A stretch of DNA of 64,000 nucleotides, from positions 1,860,001 to 1,924,000 of the forward strand of contig NZ_CP009574.1 of the NCBI RefSeq assembly GCF_000764555.1, written 5' to 3'. Below the pieces are notes generated by a model. It was not told where the DNA came from and searched no databases. It saw nothing but the letters and a program-made list of their open reading frames with translations. Both the position numbers and the translations under genes were made by a program. Source of the stretch: Candidatus Francisella endociliophora (GTDB lineage Bacteria > Pseudomonadota > Gammaproteobacteria > Francisellales > Francisellaceae). This document shows positions 39,568-48,956 of this stretch, in pieces; position 1 is the first letter of the stretch; each line of letters opens with the position of its first letter.

Positions 39568-40449
39568 TTATACAAAAGTTCGTTTTGCTTGAATGCGTTG
39601 CATCCATAATATTGGTAAAACAAGTATTACTATTAATACTACTGAGATAGTAGCAGCCATCCCCCAGTTGTTTGATGTAAAGAACTCTTCCCATATAATA
39701 TTACCAATCATTAGAGAGTCCATTCCTCCCATGATTTGTGGTACAACAACCTCACCAACTGCTGGAATAAATATAAGTAAACTTCCAGCGACTAATCCAG
39801 GCATGGATAAAGGAAGTGTTATCTTAAAGAAAGAATTTATAGGTCTTGATCCTAGGTCTTCAGCAGCATCATATATACTCGGATCAATCTTTATAAGAGT
39901 GCTATAAAGAGGCAATACTAAAAATGGTAAATAACAGTAAACCATACCTAGATACATTGAAAAGCTATTGTATAACAAAGCCATACTTGGTAAACCTAAG
40001 TCCATTAAGTATTGATTTAATGTATGATTACCTAGCAAAGTAACCCAAGCATAAGTTCTAAGTAGAAATGAGGTCCAGTATGGGATAACTATTAGGATTA
40101 GAAAAAATATTTGTGTGTTCTTATCAGCTCTTGATAGGGCTAATGCCATAGGGTAGCCAATTAATATACAAAGAATGGTAGTTATAAGTGCCACTTTTAA
40201 TGAGTTAAGTAGTGCTATAAATACTAAGTTGTAATGTATTAGTTCTACATAGTTTTTTAAATATAGAGTAAAGTTAAGGGCTTCATTTTTGTAAGTTAAA
40301 ATAGATGTGACTGGAGGAGTACCATCTGCAGGTAAGGTAAAGCTTATTCCTACAACAAATAAGAAAGGAACTAATAAAAAAACTACAAACCATGTGAAAG
40401 GTATAAAGTATGCAAAAACATGCCTAAAACTTTTTTCTAAATTTTGCAT
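39568..40449 (-). CDS. potB: Polyamine-type ABC transporter permease (PotB/PotH)
   Basis: The 293-residue protein starts at the ATG at 40449, which overlaps the potA stop as TAATG. An upstream in-frame start is unlikely. It has six membrane segments, with TYAWVTLLGNHTLNQYLMDLGL and the EAA loop YDAAEDLGSRPINSFFKITLPLS. The conserved VVPQIMGGMDSLMIGN follows. It pairs with PotC in the inner membrane. Translation is probably coupled to the ATPase gene. Confidence 0.85.
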   Translation of the reverse strand: MQNLEKSFRHVFAYFIPFTWFVVFLLVPFLFVVGISFTLPADGTPPVTSILTYKNEALNFTLYLKNYVELIHYNLVFIALLNSLKVALITTILCILIGYPMALALSRADKNTQIFFLILIVIPYWTSFLLRTYAWVTLLGNHTLNQYLMDLGLPSMALLYNSFSMYLGMVYCYLPFLVLPLYSTLIKIDPSIYDAAEDLGSRPINSFFKITLPLSMPGLVAGSLLIFIPAVGEVVVPQIMGGMDSLMIGNIIWEEFFTSNNWGMAATISVVLIVILVLPILWMQRIQAKRTFV

Positions 40450-41567
40450 TATGAGTACAACACCATGATATTTTGTGATTCCCAAGTTAGATATACTTCA
40501 TCTCCCCAAGATGGATGATCAGCATTTCTCTCAATATTAAAATCAGTAGATTTAATAATTCCATTAGCTGTTCTGACATGGTAAGTAGATAATCCACCCA
40601 TATATGCAATATCCTCTACTTTACCTTTGATACAGTTTATAGGGTTTTGAGGGTTATAATCTTCAGGTACTTCTTTGCTGATAACAATTTTTTCTGGGCG
40701 TAAGCCAATCCATATTTCTTGATCTTCAATAGCTTCAATATTTCTTTGTAAGACAAAGGTAGTGTTAGCTTGTTCAGAAGTTATAACACTACGAGTTCTG
40801 CTAACCTCTTCAACACGTCCCTCAAATATTGTACTTTTACCAATAAAGTTTGCTACAAATTTACTTTTAGGGAATTCATAAATTTCTGATGGCGTACTAA
40901 CTTGCTCAAGCCAACCATCTGTCATAATTCCTATGCGAGTAGACATTGTCATAGCCTCTTCTTGGTCATGAGTTACCATTATAAATGTACTACCTGTTTG
41001 CTCTTGGATATCAACAAGCTCAAACTGCATTTGGTCACGTAGATTCTTGTCTAAAGCAGATAATGGTTCATCTAATAATATTAATTTTGGTCTTTTTGCT
41101 AAGCATCTTGCTAAAGCTACACGTTGGCGTTGACCACCTGATAACTGATGAGGCTTTCTTTTTGCAAGATGATCCATCTTAATGATTTTTAGAGCTCTAT
41201 CGGTAGCTTTTTCAATATCTTCTTTATTAAGAGATTTTTCCTGTTTTAGACCAAACATGATATTTTGTTTAATAGTCATATGTGGAAATAAAGCGTATGA
41301 TTGAAACATCATATTAACAGGTCTTTTATATGGTGGCGTAGTTGACATATCAACACCATCAATAATAATTTTACCATCTGTAGGCTTTTCAAATCCGGCA
41401 AGCATCCTCAGTAGGGTACTTTTACCACTACCAGAGCCACCTAATAGTGAGAAGAACTCTTTAGGATAAACATCTAAATTTACTGAGTCTACAGCTAAAA
41501 GGCCATCCTCAAATTGTTTAGATATATTTTTAATAGAAACAATGGGTTTCTTTGATACTTTATTCAT
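40449..41567 (-). CDS. potA: Polyamine-type ABC transporter ATPase (PotA/PotG)
   Basis: The 372-residue protein starts at the ATG at 41567; a TTG five codons upstream is less likely. Walker A GGSGSGKST, Q loop MMFQSYALFPHMT, signature LSGGQRQRVALARCLA, Walker B LILLDEPLSALD and the H loop VTHDQEEAMTM are all present. They are followed by a C-terminal TOBE regulatory domain (about 285-372). It is the first gene of a potABC operon that lacks the periplasmic binding protein gene (potD). No potD-like gene occurs in the window. In Francisella this cluster may be named potGHI; my symbols are by position. Confidence 0.88.
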   Translation of the reverse strand: MNKVSKKPIVSIKNISKQFEDGLLAVDSVNLDVYPKEFFSLLGGSGSGKSTLLRMLAGFEKPTDGKIIIDGVDMSTTPPYKRPVNMMFQSYALFPHMTIKQNIMFGLKQEKSLNKEDIEKATDRALKIIKMDHLAKRKPHQLSGGQRQRVALARCLAKRPKLILLDEPLSALDKNLRDQMQFELVDIQEQTGSTFIMVTHDQEEAMTMSTRIGIMTDGWLEQVSTPSEIYEFPKSKFVANFIGKSTIFEGRVEEVSRTRSVITSEQANTTFVLQRNIEAIEDQEIWIGLRPEKIVISKEVPEDYNPQNPINCIKGKVEDIAYMGGLSTYHVRTANGIIKSTDFNIERNADHPSWGDEVYLTWESQNIMVLYS

Positions 41568-41682
41568 TGAGTTTATATCCAAAAAAAGTATTTAAAAAAA
41601 GATGGTTAATAATAAGCAATTTTCAAAGAGAAAAAAAGGAAAAAATGATGGTTTTAGACAATTAATTTTAATACAGATTTGA

Positions 41683-43140
41683 CTAATGAACTTTACTAAA
41701 TACTTTATTAACTTTTTTAGAAATTAAGAAGAAAAATACTGAGATAAAAGCTGTAACTATAGCTAGAGTTAAGAAGATTTTTAAATATAAATGGTTTGTT
41801 CCAAGTGCTGTAATATTTTCAGCATGAGTTTGGTTTCCAATAGCATAGTTTGAAACAGGGCCCGATATAACAATACCAATGGCTACACATATAAACATAT
41901 ACCCGGTGAAAATACCTTGATGTATTGGTTTTATTAAATCACCTACCATTGCATATGTTGTAGCATTTACATGAACTTCCCCAGCTGCAATAAAAAACAT
42001 AAGAATCACAGGATATGCAACATTTACAATTCCTGTTTGAGGATTAGCAAGTAATATCCCTAGAGGAACTACTAAGAAAGCTATCACATTTAACAATATA
42101 CCTCTAGCAACTAAAGTTCCTGGTCCAATTGGATTATGTTTAGTGAGACGCTTTTTAGTATATATGGCTAATAATATACCTGAAATAATTACACCAAGGT
42201 TTTCAAAAGCGTTTATCATTGCAGGCTCTATATGTATACCAAATAGAGATTTGTTAGTATTAAACTCTACAAAATTTTCAAATGCTGAACTCATCATTCC
42301 TTGAACTAGAGCATATACAATCATTGATGAGCTTAGGATAACAAATACTAATATTTTTATACGATATTCATTATCGTGAGTTATAGCTAACCTAAATAGA
42401 TAAATAGCAACAGCTATAAATACGATTACAATTAGGTGTGGCCCATATTCTGGGTTATTCATCAAAAGTAATGATAATAAAAAGCAAGCAATTAAAATTG
42501 CTGGAGCTACAACATATCTTCTATTGAGTTTATGAAAAGTATTTGAAAAATAAGTGTCGTGATCATAAACATTTTTATAGTTTGCAAGATGTATTAACAA
42601 AGAGATAAATAAAAATACAGCAGCTATATAAAAAGCATAAGTATAGTCACCATATCCTTGTATTATTCCTGCAATTATAAATGTTCCAAAAAAGCCAATG
42701 TTCATACAGCTATAGTTGATAGAGAAAGCAACTCTTCGTCTACCATCATCTGAGCTAAAACGTTGTGTTAACATCATATTTACACAACTAGTATTTACCC
42801 CTGTACCAGTTACAAACATTGCTAAACCAATTAGAATTATGTGGCTATCACCACGGTTAGCTATAAAAAACATACTTACTATTTGGAGTATGAAGCTAAT
42901 AACCAATAGTCCTCTAAAACTGAAATATCTTCCGCCAACAGCACCACCTAAAAAGTGTAATAGAAAGTTAAGAGCAAAAAAGCTTGCTGTGATAGTATTA
43001 GCTTGAGTCTTTGTAAAGCCTGCGTCATTAGATAGGTAGAAGTTAAGTAGACCAAGTAGAGTTGCAAAACCAAATAGACTAAATACTTGAATAAGGTGAA
43101 TCTGAATAACCCCTTTGGGCATTTCTTTATAATTAAGCAT
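41683..43140 (-). CDS. Divergent POT/MFS-family transporter
   Basis: The 485-residue protein has 12-14 membrane segments. The N-terminal part IQVFSLFGFATLLGLLNFYLSND aligns in position with the POT signature but lacks the ExxER residues that bind protons and peptide carboxyl groups. GGAVGGRYFSFRGLLVIS corresponds to motif A, and FSINYSCMNIGFFGTFIIAG to the second POT block. Loss of the ExxER motif suggests altered coupling or substrate. It lies 115 bases upstream of the potABC genes on the same strand and might share their regulation. Confidence 0.75.
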   Translation of the reverse strand: MLNYKEMPKGVIQIHLIQVFSLFGFATLLGLLNFYLSNDAGFTKTQANTITASFFALNFLLHFLGGAVGGRYFSFRGLLVISFILQIVSMFFIANRGDSHIILIGLAMFVTGTGVNTSCVNMMLTQRFSSDDGRRRVAFSINYSCMNIGFFGTFIIAGIIQGYGDYTYAFYIAAVFLFISLLIHLANYKNVYDHDTYFSNTFHKLNRRYVVAPAILIACFLLSLLLMNNPEYGPHLIVIVFIAVAIYLFRLAITHDNEYRIKILVFVILSSSMIVYALVQGMMSSAFENFVEFNTNKSLFGIHIEPAMINAFENLGVIISGILLAIYTKKRLTKHNPIGPGTLVARGILLNVIAFLVVPLGILLANPQTGIVNVAYPVILMFFIAAGEVHVNATTYAMVGDLIKPIHQGIFTGYMFICVAIGIVISGPVSNYAIGNQTHAENITALGTNHLYLKIFLTLAIVTAFISVFFFLISKKVNKVFSKVH

Positions 43141-43228
43141 AGTTTTCTTTTTTGAAATTAAAAATAAGACATAAGAAATAGTATAATATAAATAATTAAC
43201 GTTTAGAAATGCAAAAGCTACAAAACTA

Positions 43229-43879
43229 ATGAGAAATATAATATTTGACTTCGACTCAACTTTAATTAAAAAAGAGTCTTTAGAAATTATCCTAGAACCA
43301 TTACTAAAAGAATCTCCTGAAAAAATATTTGAGATAGAGAAAATAACTAATTTAGGTATGCAAGGAGATCTAGATTTTAGAGAATCTCTAGAAAAAAGGT
43401 TAGCAATGGCTAGTCCAACAAAACAAAGTATAAAAGACTTTGCTGATAAGTATTGTCCAGATATTTTAACCGATGGGATTGCAGAGTTGATAAAACAACT
43501 TAAATCTAATGGGGATAATATTTGGATATTTAGTGGAGGAATAGCAGAAAGTATAGAACCATTTGCTGATTATTTACAAATTCCGAGAGAGAATATCTTT
43601 GCCGTTGAAGTTAATTGGGATAATGAAGGGAACTTTGATTGTTTAGATAATTCCAACGGCGCTTGTGACTCGAAACTTGTTGCATTTGAAAAAGTTAAAA
43701 ATAGATTTGAAGGTGAAGTTATAGCTATTGGCGATGGCTATACAGATTATCAACTTTTTGAGAAAGGGGTTGCTGATAAGTTTATAGCTTATGTGGAACA
43801 TGTTGAAAGAAAAAATGTACTAGATAAGGCTGAATCTGTAGCTATGGATGTTGGAGTGTTGAAATATTTATTGATTTAG
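43229..43879 (+). CDS. SerB-like HAD-superfamily phosphatase
   Basis: The 216-residue protein has HAD motif I FDFDSTL (about 6-12, two Asp residues), motif II WIFSGGIA (about 98-105), and motif III/IV KLVAFEKVK with GDGYTDYQL (about 168-176). The cap is small, of the C1 SerB type. The likely reaction is dephosphorylation of phosphoserine, but related proteins act on other phosphoesters, so the substrate is open. No serA or serC is near; sdaA is 9 kb away. The 3' end overlaps the convergent DUF475 gene by 12 bases. Confidence 0.75.
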   Translation: MRNIIFDFDSTLIKKESLEIILEPLLKESPEKIFEIEKITNLGMQGDLDFRESLEKRLAMASPTKQSIKDFADKYCPDILTDGIAELIKQLKSNGDNIWIFSGGIAESIEPFADYLQIPRENIFAVEVNWDNEGNFDCLDNSNGACDSKLVAFEKVKNRFEGEVIAIGDGYTDYQLFEKGVADKFIAYVEHVERKNVLDKAESVAMDVGVLKYLLI

Positions 43880-44890
43880 TTTGTTGTTACTAAGTATGGA
43901 ATGTATAAAAGAAATAGTAAGAATAATAATTCCAATTGAACCGCTAAACCATTCTGGTATATGTATAAATACTTTAAGTAATAAGATTGCAGCTAAAAAG
44001 CCAATAGCATAGTGGGCTCCATGCTCTAAATATATATATTTTGCTAGAGTCTTTTTTTCAACAAATAATATTGTTAAAGATCTAACAAACATTGCACCAA
44101 TACCTAGACCTATCATTATAATTATAATATTCGTAGATATTGCAAATGCACCAACAACTCCATCAAAACTAAAAGAGGCATCAATTATTTCTAGATAAAT
44201 AAACCCCATTAAGCCATTACGAACTATATTCGAGGAGCTTATTTGGGGAGTATCAAAGAAAGAGTTTAGTAATCCGATGCTTTCATGAACAACTATACCA
44301 AGTATATATGCAATAGCTAAGCTGCCTTGAAGATTGTTTTCTGAGTTGTATATAAGTATAAGTCCAACGAATACAGCAAAAAGTATATATCCACCATTAT
44401 AATCACGAATTTTTCGTGTAAGGATATTATTTTCAATTAGTGGTATCCAATGATGTCCTTCATTCTCACTAAGAAAAAAGTTTAAGAAAACCATTAGTAA
44501 AAAACTACCTCCAAAGCTGCATATATATGGCATTGAGTGCTCTAGTATTAGTTGATATTCTTCAGGGTTATGTAGGGCTAAATTTATAACTTTATGAAAA
44601 TTAATATCACTTGAGATACTAACAAGCAAAATTGGAAAAATTAATCTCATACCAAACACAGCTATGGGTAGGCCTATGAAAATAAAAGCCTTTTGCCACT
44701 TTTTGGGCATTTGTCCTAGGATTTTTGCATTGATTACAGCATTATCAAAACTTAAAGATATTTCTAATATTGCTAATATTAATATAGAATAAATTATAGC
44801 TAGAGGATTTGTTGGATAAAAAAAGACTCCTATAGCAAGACCCAAGAACGTTATAAAGAATGATCCGTAAAAGTATTTTAAATTTTTCAA
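43868..44890 (-). CDS. DUF475-family integral membrane protein (TerC-related)
   Basis: The 340-residue protein has about nine hydrophobic segments. Two internal repeats each have an acidic membrane motif: LEISLSFDNAVINAKILG (about 42-59) and LEIIDASFSFDGVVGAFAIS (about 233-252). SFDNAV and SFDGVV are the hallmark of the TerC/DUF475 superfamily, where the acidic residues are thought to bind or move metal ions such as manganese. The function in this organism is unknown. It is divergent from the DUF3301 gene and convergent with the SerB-like gene. Confidence 0.8.
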   Translation of the reverse strand: MKNLKYFYGSFFITFLGLAIGVFFYPTNPLAIIYSILILAILEISLSFDNAVINAKILGQMPKKWQKAFIFIGLPIAVFGMRLIFPILLVSISSDINFHKVINLALHNPEEYQLILEHSMPYICSFGGSFLLMVFLNFFLSENEGHHWIPLIENNILTRKIRDYNGGYILFAVFVGLILIYNSENNLQGSLAIAYILGIVVHESIGLLNSFFDTPQISSSNIVRNGLMGFIYLEIIDASFSFDGVVGAFAISTNIIIIMIGLGIGAMFVRSLTILFVEKKTLAKYIYLEHGAHYAIGFLAAILLLKVFIHIPEWFSGSIGIIILTISFIHSILSNNKLNQ

Positions 44891-44970
44891 AACTATCTAG
44901 TTGCTTATGTTTTATAACGTAGTGATTTTAACATATAATAGAGCAGTAATTTATATTTTAAGGTAGTAGT

Positions 44971-45369
44971 ATGTCGATAGCTTTGTATACAATCATTTTT
45001 TTAGGTATTAGCTTTTTTTTATGGCGGAATTTTATGAAAAATAAAGAATATGCTGTAGATGTAGCAGAAAGGTCATCTGCTAAATATAATCTAGATTTGT
45101 TGGATGCTACAGTTTGCTTACGCAAAATAAACTTAAAGTTTGAGAATAAAAGGCTAGTCTTTTATAGAGTATATTCTTTTGATTACAATACTGTCAGTTC
45201 AGACGATAGGTATAGAGGATATATCGTTATTAGAAATGGTAGATTAGATGATGTTGTAATATCAGAGTTTGAAAAAGCAGATATTGTACAAGAAAATATT
45301 GTTTCGGAACAGACTGCATCTTCTACGACAAGAGAGCCAGCCAATAACGTTATTAATTTTAATGAGTAG
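44971..45369 (+). CDS. DUF3301-family membrane-anchored protein
   Basis: The 132-residue protein has one N-terminal membrane helix (about 3-19). A conserved soluble part follows with NLDLLDATVCLRKINLKFENKRLVFYRVYSFDY and GYIVIRNGRLDDVV, the DUF3301 pattern of gammaproteobacteria. A short low-complexity tail ends it. The function is not known. The gene is followed after 8 bases by the GST-like gene, whose ribosome-binding site GGGGAG lies just after this stop codon, so the two are co-transcribed. Confidence 0.75.
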   Translation: MSIALYTIIFLGISFFLWRNFMKNKEYAVDVAERSSAKYNLDLLDATVCLRKINLKFENKRLVFYRVYSFDYNTVSSDDRYRGYIVIRNGRLDDVVISEFEKADIVQENIVSEQTASSTTREPANNVINFNE

Positions 45370-45377
45370 GGGAGATT

Positions 45378-46082
45378 ATGATTCATTTACATCAGTTACC
45401 TAAGCTAAAAGACAAAGAATATAGTTGCAGTCCTTTTTGCATGAAACTAGAGTTGTATCTAAAAGCTATGGACTTAAATTATCAAAATCATTTTAACTTG
45501 GAGTTTAACAAATCCCCAACTGGCAAGATGCCATATATAGAAATGGCGGGTAAAAAATTTGCTGATAGTAATTTAATAATACAAATGCTTGAGCAGCAAA
45601 ATGAGAATAGTATTGATGAGCATTTAACTTTAGAGCAAAAAGCAATATCAATAGCATTTATACGATTATGTGAAGATAGTCTATATCCAATTGGAGTTTA
45701 TAGTCGTTGGGCAGATAAAAATAATGACTCATGGAAAAAAGATTTTATTGAGTCTACAGGTTTGCCTAAGGCAATGGCTACTATTGTATACCCAGTTGCT
45801 AGGAAAAATGTATTACGTCAGCTAAAAGCAAATGGGATTACTAAATTAACAAGTAGTGAAATTTATTCAAAAGCTGAAAAAGATTTACAAGCAATAGCTG
45901 ACTTTTTAGATTCAAGATTATATTTCTTTAATGATAAAACTTCTCTTGTTGATATAGTTGCATTTAGTTTTATAAAAAATTTAAGTGATGGTAGTTGTGG
46001 TAAAAAAATACAGAATTTTGTTAGTAATCTAAACCTAGCTGCTTTTATGGAAAATATGCAACAGAAATTTGATATTAGGTAG
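45378..46082 (+). CDS. Glutathione S-transferase-like protein
   Basis: The 234-residue protein has an N-terminal thioredoxin-fold domain with CSPFCMKLELYLKAMDLNY (about 15-33), PTGKMPYIEMAGKKFADSNLI (cis-Pro and the Ser that holds gamma-glutamyl) and a helical C-terminal domain ending in LVDIVAFSFIKNL. The C-S-P-F-C motif places it near the metaxin/Faxc-like GST group. The substrate is unknown. The ATG follows GGGGAG at 7 bases. It lies 5 bases before alr. Confidence 0.8.
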   Translation: MIHLHQLPKLKDKEYSCSPFCMKLELYLKAMDLNYQNHFNLEFNKSPTGKMPYIEMAGKKFADSNLIIQMLEQQNENSIDEHLTLEQKAISIAFIRLCEDSLYPIGVYSRWADKNNDSWKKDFIESTGLPKAMATIVYPVARKNVLRQLKANGITKLTSSEIYSKAEKDLQAIADFLDSRLYFFNDKTSLVDIVAFSFIKNLSDGSCGKKIQNFVSNLNLAAFMENMQQKFDIR

Positions 46083-46087
46083 TTGTT

Positions 46088-47200
46088 ATGGATGTAAATT
46101 TTCTTGAGTTAAATATATCAACTTTAAGGAATAATATTTCTATAATTAAGGAATATACACAAACTAAATTTTGCCTTCCTGTTAAAGCAAATGCCTATGG
46201 CCATGGATTACAAAATATAGTTAGAAATACGAGTGATATTGTGGATTTTTATGCTATAGCATGTGCTCGCGAAGCTTTGGAAGTATATGAGGTTAGCTCT
46301 ATGGTTCCAATTTTAATATTTGGAGTCGTTGAAGATGAGTATCTTGAAGAATTAATTTTAAAAGGTATAAGAATAAGTATTCATCGTTTTAAGGATATTG
46401 ACAAAATAGAGTTTGCTGCAAAAAAATGTTCAAAGATAGCTAATGTGCATATATTTATCAATACTGGTATGAATATGTTAGGAATTGATTGTAAGCATGC
46501 TGAAGATATTATCCAAAAAGCTAGAAGATCAGAATGGTTAAATTTGGAAGGGGTCTTTAGTCATCTAGCTTGTGCTGATGAAAATAATCATCCATTTAAC
46601 AAGTTGCAGATAGATCGATTTAAAAAAGTTTATGATTTTACAAAATCTGTAGATAATCAAATAATTTGTCATTTAGCAAACTCTTATGGGTGTATAGGTC
46701 AAGCTAATATTAGCTTTGATATGGTTAGAGCAGGTATATTAAGTTATGGTTTTTTGCCTAAGTTCAAGGTAGACAACGTATTGCAGGAGATAAGACCAAT
46801 TGCAAAGCTGACAACTAAAGTTATAAAAATTATAGACTTAGAAGACATGCTGGAAGTAGGGTATTCAGTTAGTTATACTGGTCAATCTAGTGAAACTATT
46901 GCGATATTACCAATTGGTTATGGAGATGGTCTTCCTAGAGAGTTGGGCAATATTGGCGTTGTCTATATTAAAGATAGAAAATATCCTATTGTAGGAAAAA
47001 TAAATATGGATGCCTTAGCAATATCCTTAGGTAGTAATACTGACAAAGTAAAAGTCGGTTGTGAAGTTGAACTTATATCCGATAATCCATCAATGCAAAA
47101 CAGTGCGAAAAGCCTTGCAAAGAAATTAAAAACTATTGAATACGATATTATAACTACTTTAAATCAAAGAGTTGTTAGAAGAGATGTGATTGTGAAATAA
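46088..47200 (+). CDS. alr: Alanine racemase
   Basis: The 370-residue protein has the PLP lysine in LPVKANAYGHG (about residue 34), the conserved INTGMNMLGID, SHLACADENNHPFNKLQIDRF, and DMVRAGILSYG. The opposite catalytic Tyr lies in VGYSVSYTGQS, and the C-terminal beta domain has IPIGYGDGLPR and GKINMDALAI. It makes D-alanine for peptidoglycan. It is the third gene of a probable DUF3301-GST-alr operon, with a 5-base gap upstream. Confidence 0.95.
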   Translation: MDVNFLELNISTLRNNISIIKEYTQTKFCLPVKANAYGHGLQNIVRNTSDIVDFYAIACAREALEVYEVSSMVPILIFGVVEDEYLEELILKGIRISIHRFKDIDKIEFAAKKCSKIANVHIFINTGMNMLGIDCKHAEDIIQKARRSEWLNLEGVFSHLACADENNHPFNKLQIDRFKKVYDFTKSVDNQIICHLANSYGCIGQANISFDMVRAGILSYGFLPKFKVDNVLQEIRPIAKLTTKVIKIIDLEDMLEVGYSVSYTGQSSETIAILPIGYGDGLPRELGNIGVVYIKDRKYPIVGKINMDALAISLGSNTDKVKVGCEVELISDNPSMQNSAKSLAKKLKTIEYDIITTLNQRVVRRDVIVK

Positions 47201-47262
47201 GCTTTACTTTTAGGAGCTTAGAACATAAACTCAATATCTCAGTACGCAAAAAATATTTTTTT

Positions 47263-48873
47263 ATGATAAAAAGTAAGCTAACAATTCCTAGTCTCATAGC
47301 AATAGGTATAGGGACTATAATGGGTTCTGGCTGGATGTTTTCTGCTCAATATACTTCTGAATATGCAGGGCCTGCTTCTATATTATCTTGGATAATAGGG
47401 GCGCTTATGATGATCTTTATAGCATTAACATTTGCTGAAAGTTCAACGATTGTTCCAGTTCAAGGCTCATCATCTAGAGTACCTCACATTACTCACGGAA
47501 CTTTGTTAAGTTATATATTTGCTTGGATTACATGGATATCATATTTAGTTTTAGCTCCTATTGAGGTCCAAGCTGTATTGCAATATGTAGCTGTTTTTTA
47601 CCCTAATTTAATAGAACCCGCTACCGGAGCTCTTTCTGTAGATGGAACACCTGTTGCAATAGTTTTATTATTGACTTTTTGTATTTTTAATTTTTATTCC
47701 TTAAGGTGGCTTGTTAGAGCTAATAATATTATTACCTTATTTAAGATTTTAGTTCCTGGAACTATAGCTATTACTCTTATAGTTTTTTGTTATACACTTC
47801 CGGAACTAAAGTCTAAGGCTTTTGAAACAAACATGAGCTATATGCCTTTTGGTGTTAATGGAATGTTTGCTGCAATATCTCTTGGAGGTATTGGGTATGC
47901 ATTTGTAGGATTTAAAACAATTGTTGAGTTAGCCGGTAATACTAAAAATCCAGCAAGAGCAATACCGATAGCAACAATTAGTACGATACTTATATGTTTA
48001 GGTATATTCTTGATTCTTCAAGTTGCGTATATAATGGTTGTCTCTAAGTATGTACATAATAATGTTTGGGATTTAAATACTATAACCAAGGGGAATAGTT
48101 CTAATTTTGGTGCTTTTGCTTTAATGGCCCAACATTTTGGCCAAGTTTGGATGATGTATCTATTGTATTTTGGTGCTATCTTATTTCCTCTTGTGGCTGG
48201 ACTTTTATATTTCTGTGTGGCTTTGAATTCTTTAAATGCTATGGTGTCTAATGGTTATATGCCAAAGATGCTTAATAAAGTTAATCCACTTGTAAACAAG
48301 CCAATCTATGCAGTGGGATTAAATTTCTTGATTGCTATGATAATGTTTGCACCGTTTCCTGGCTGGAAAGCAATGACTGCATTTTTGACATCTTTAATAT
48401 CATTAACATATCTTACAGGTGCAACTTCTACAATAGCGATGAGGCATAAGCTACCAGATATTGATAGACCTTTTAAACTAAGATGTGTTTATCTTGTTTC
48501 TGTGCTAGGAGTATTCGCTTCAAGTATGGTTTTTTTATGGAGTGGCTGGAGCATAGTATCAAAATCAGGGTTTGCTATCTGTATAGCGATTTTTATGCTT
48601 GGAGCATATAGAAAATTTGGTGCTGAGAAATCAGAGAGAATTTCCTGGAACTTTAAAGAGTCAATTTGGTTTTGGTTTTATATTGTAGCTGTTTCTATTG
48701 TTTCATATTTTAGTACATTTGGTGGGACTGGTGCTTTAGATATTTATAAGGCAGCTATTGTATTATTAGTTATTAGTTATATAACGATTATTTTGGCTAA
48801 ACACTATTGTTTATCAGCAAAACAGATGCAGCAAGGAATAAATAAAGCTCTGCATATTCAAGCAAATAGTTAA
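47263..48873 (+). CDS. APC-family amino acid permease
   Basis: The 536-residue protein has about 12-13 membrane segments. IAIGIGTIMGSGWMFSAQYTSEYAGPASILSW at the N-terminus carries the APC GxG substrate-binding loop, and AAISLGGIGYAFVGFKTIVELAGNTKNPARAIPIA is the TM6-TM7 region. It imports or exchanges amino acids or amines; specificity cannot be read. The ATG has no visible Shine-Dalgarno site. The gap to alr is 62 bases. Confidence 0.85.
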   Translation: MIKSKLTIPSLIAIGIGTIMGSGWMFSAQYTSEYAGPASILSWIIGALMMIFIALTFAESSTIVPVQGSSSRVPHITHGTLLSYIFAWITWISYLVLAPIEVQAVLQYVAVFYPNLIEPATGALSVDGTPVAIVLLLTFCIFNFYSLRWLVRANNIITLFKILVPGTIAITLIVFCYTLPELKSKAFETNMSYMPFGVNGMFAAISLGGIGYAFVGFKTIVELAGNTKNPARAIPIATISTILICLGIFLILQVAYIMVVSKYVHNNVWDLNTITKGNSSNFGAFALMAQHFGQVWMMYLLYFGAILFPLVAGLLYFCVALNSLNAMVSNGYMPKMLNKVNPLVNKPIYAVGLNFLIAMIMFAPFPGWKAMTAFLTSLISLTYLTGATSTIAMRHKLPDIDRPFKLRCVYLVSVLGVFASSMVFLWSGWSIVSKSGFAICIAIFMLGAYRKFGAEKSERISWNFKESIWFWFYIVAVSIVSYFSTFGGTGALDIYKAAIVLLVISYITIILAKHYCLSAKQMQQGINKALHIQANS

Positions 48874-48956
48874 ACTATATTTAATTGTTACTATTTTATT
48901 AAAATCTAAAAAACTGTATCATTCATTATTAAGAATCTAATTTATACTATTTCTTT

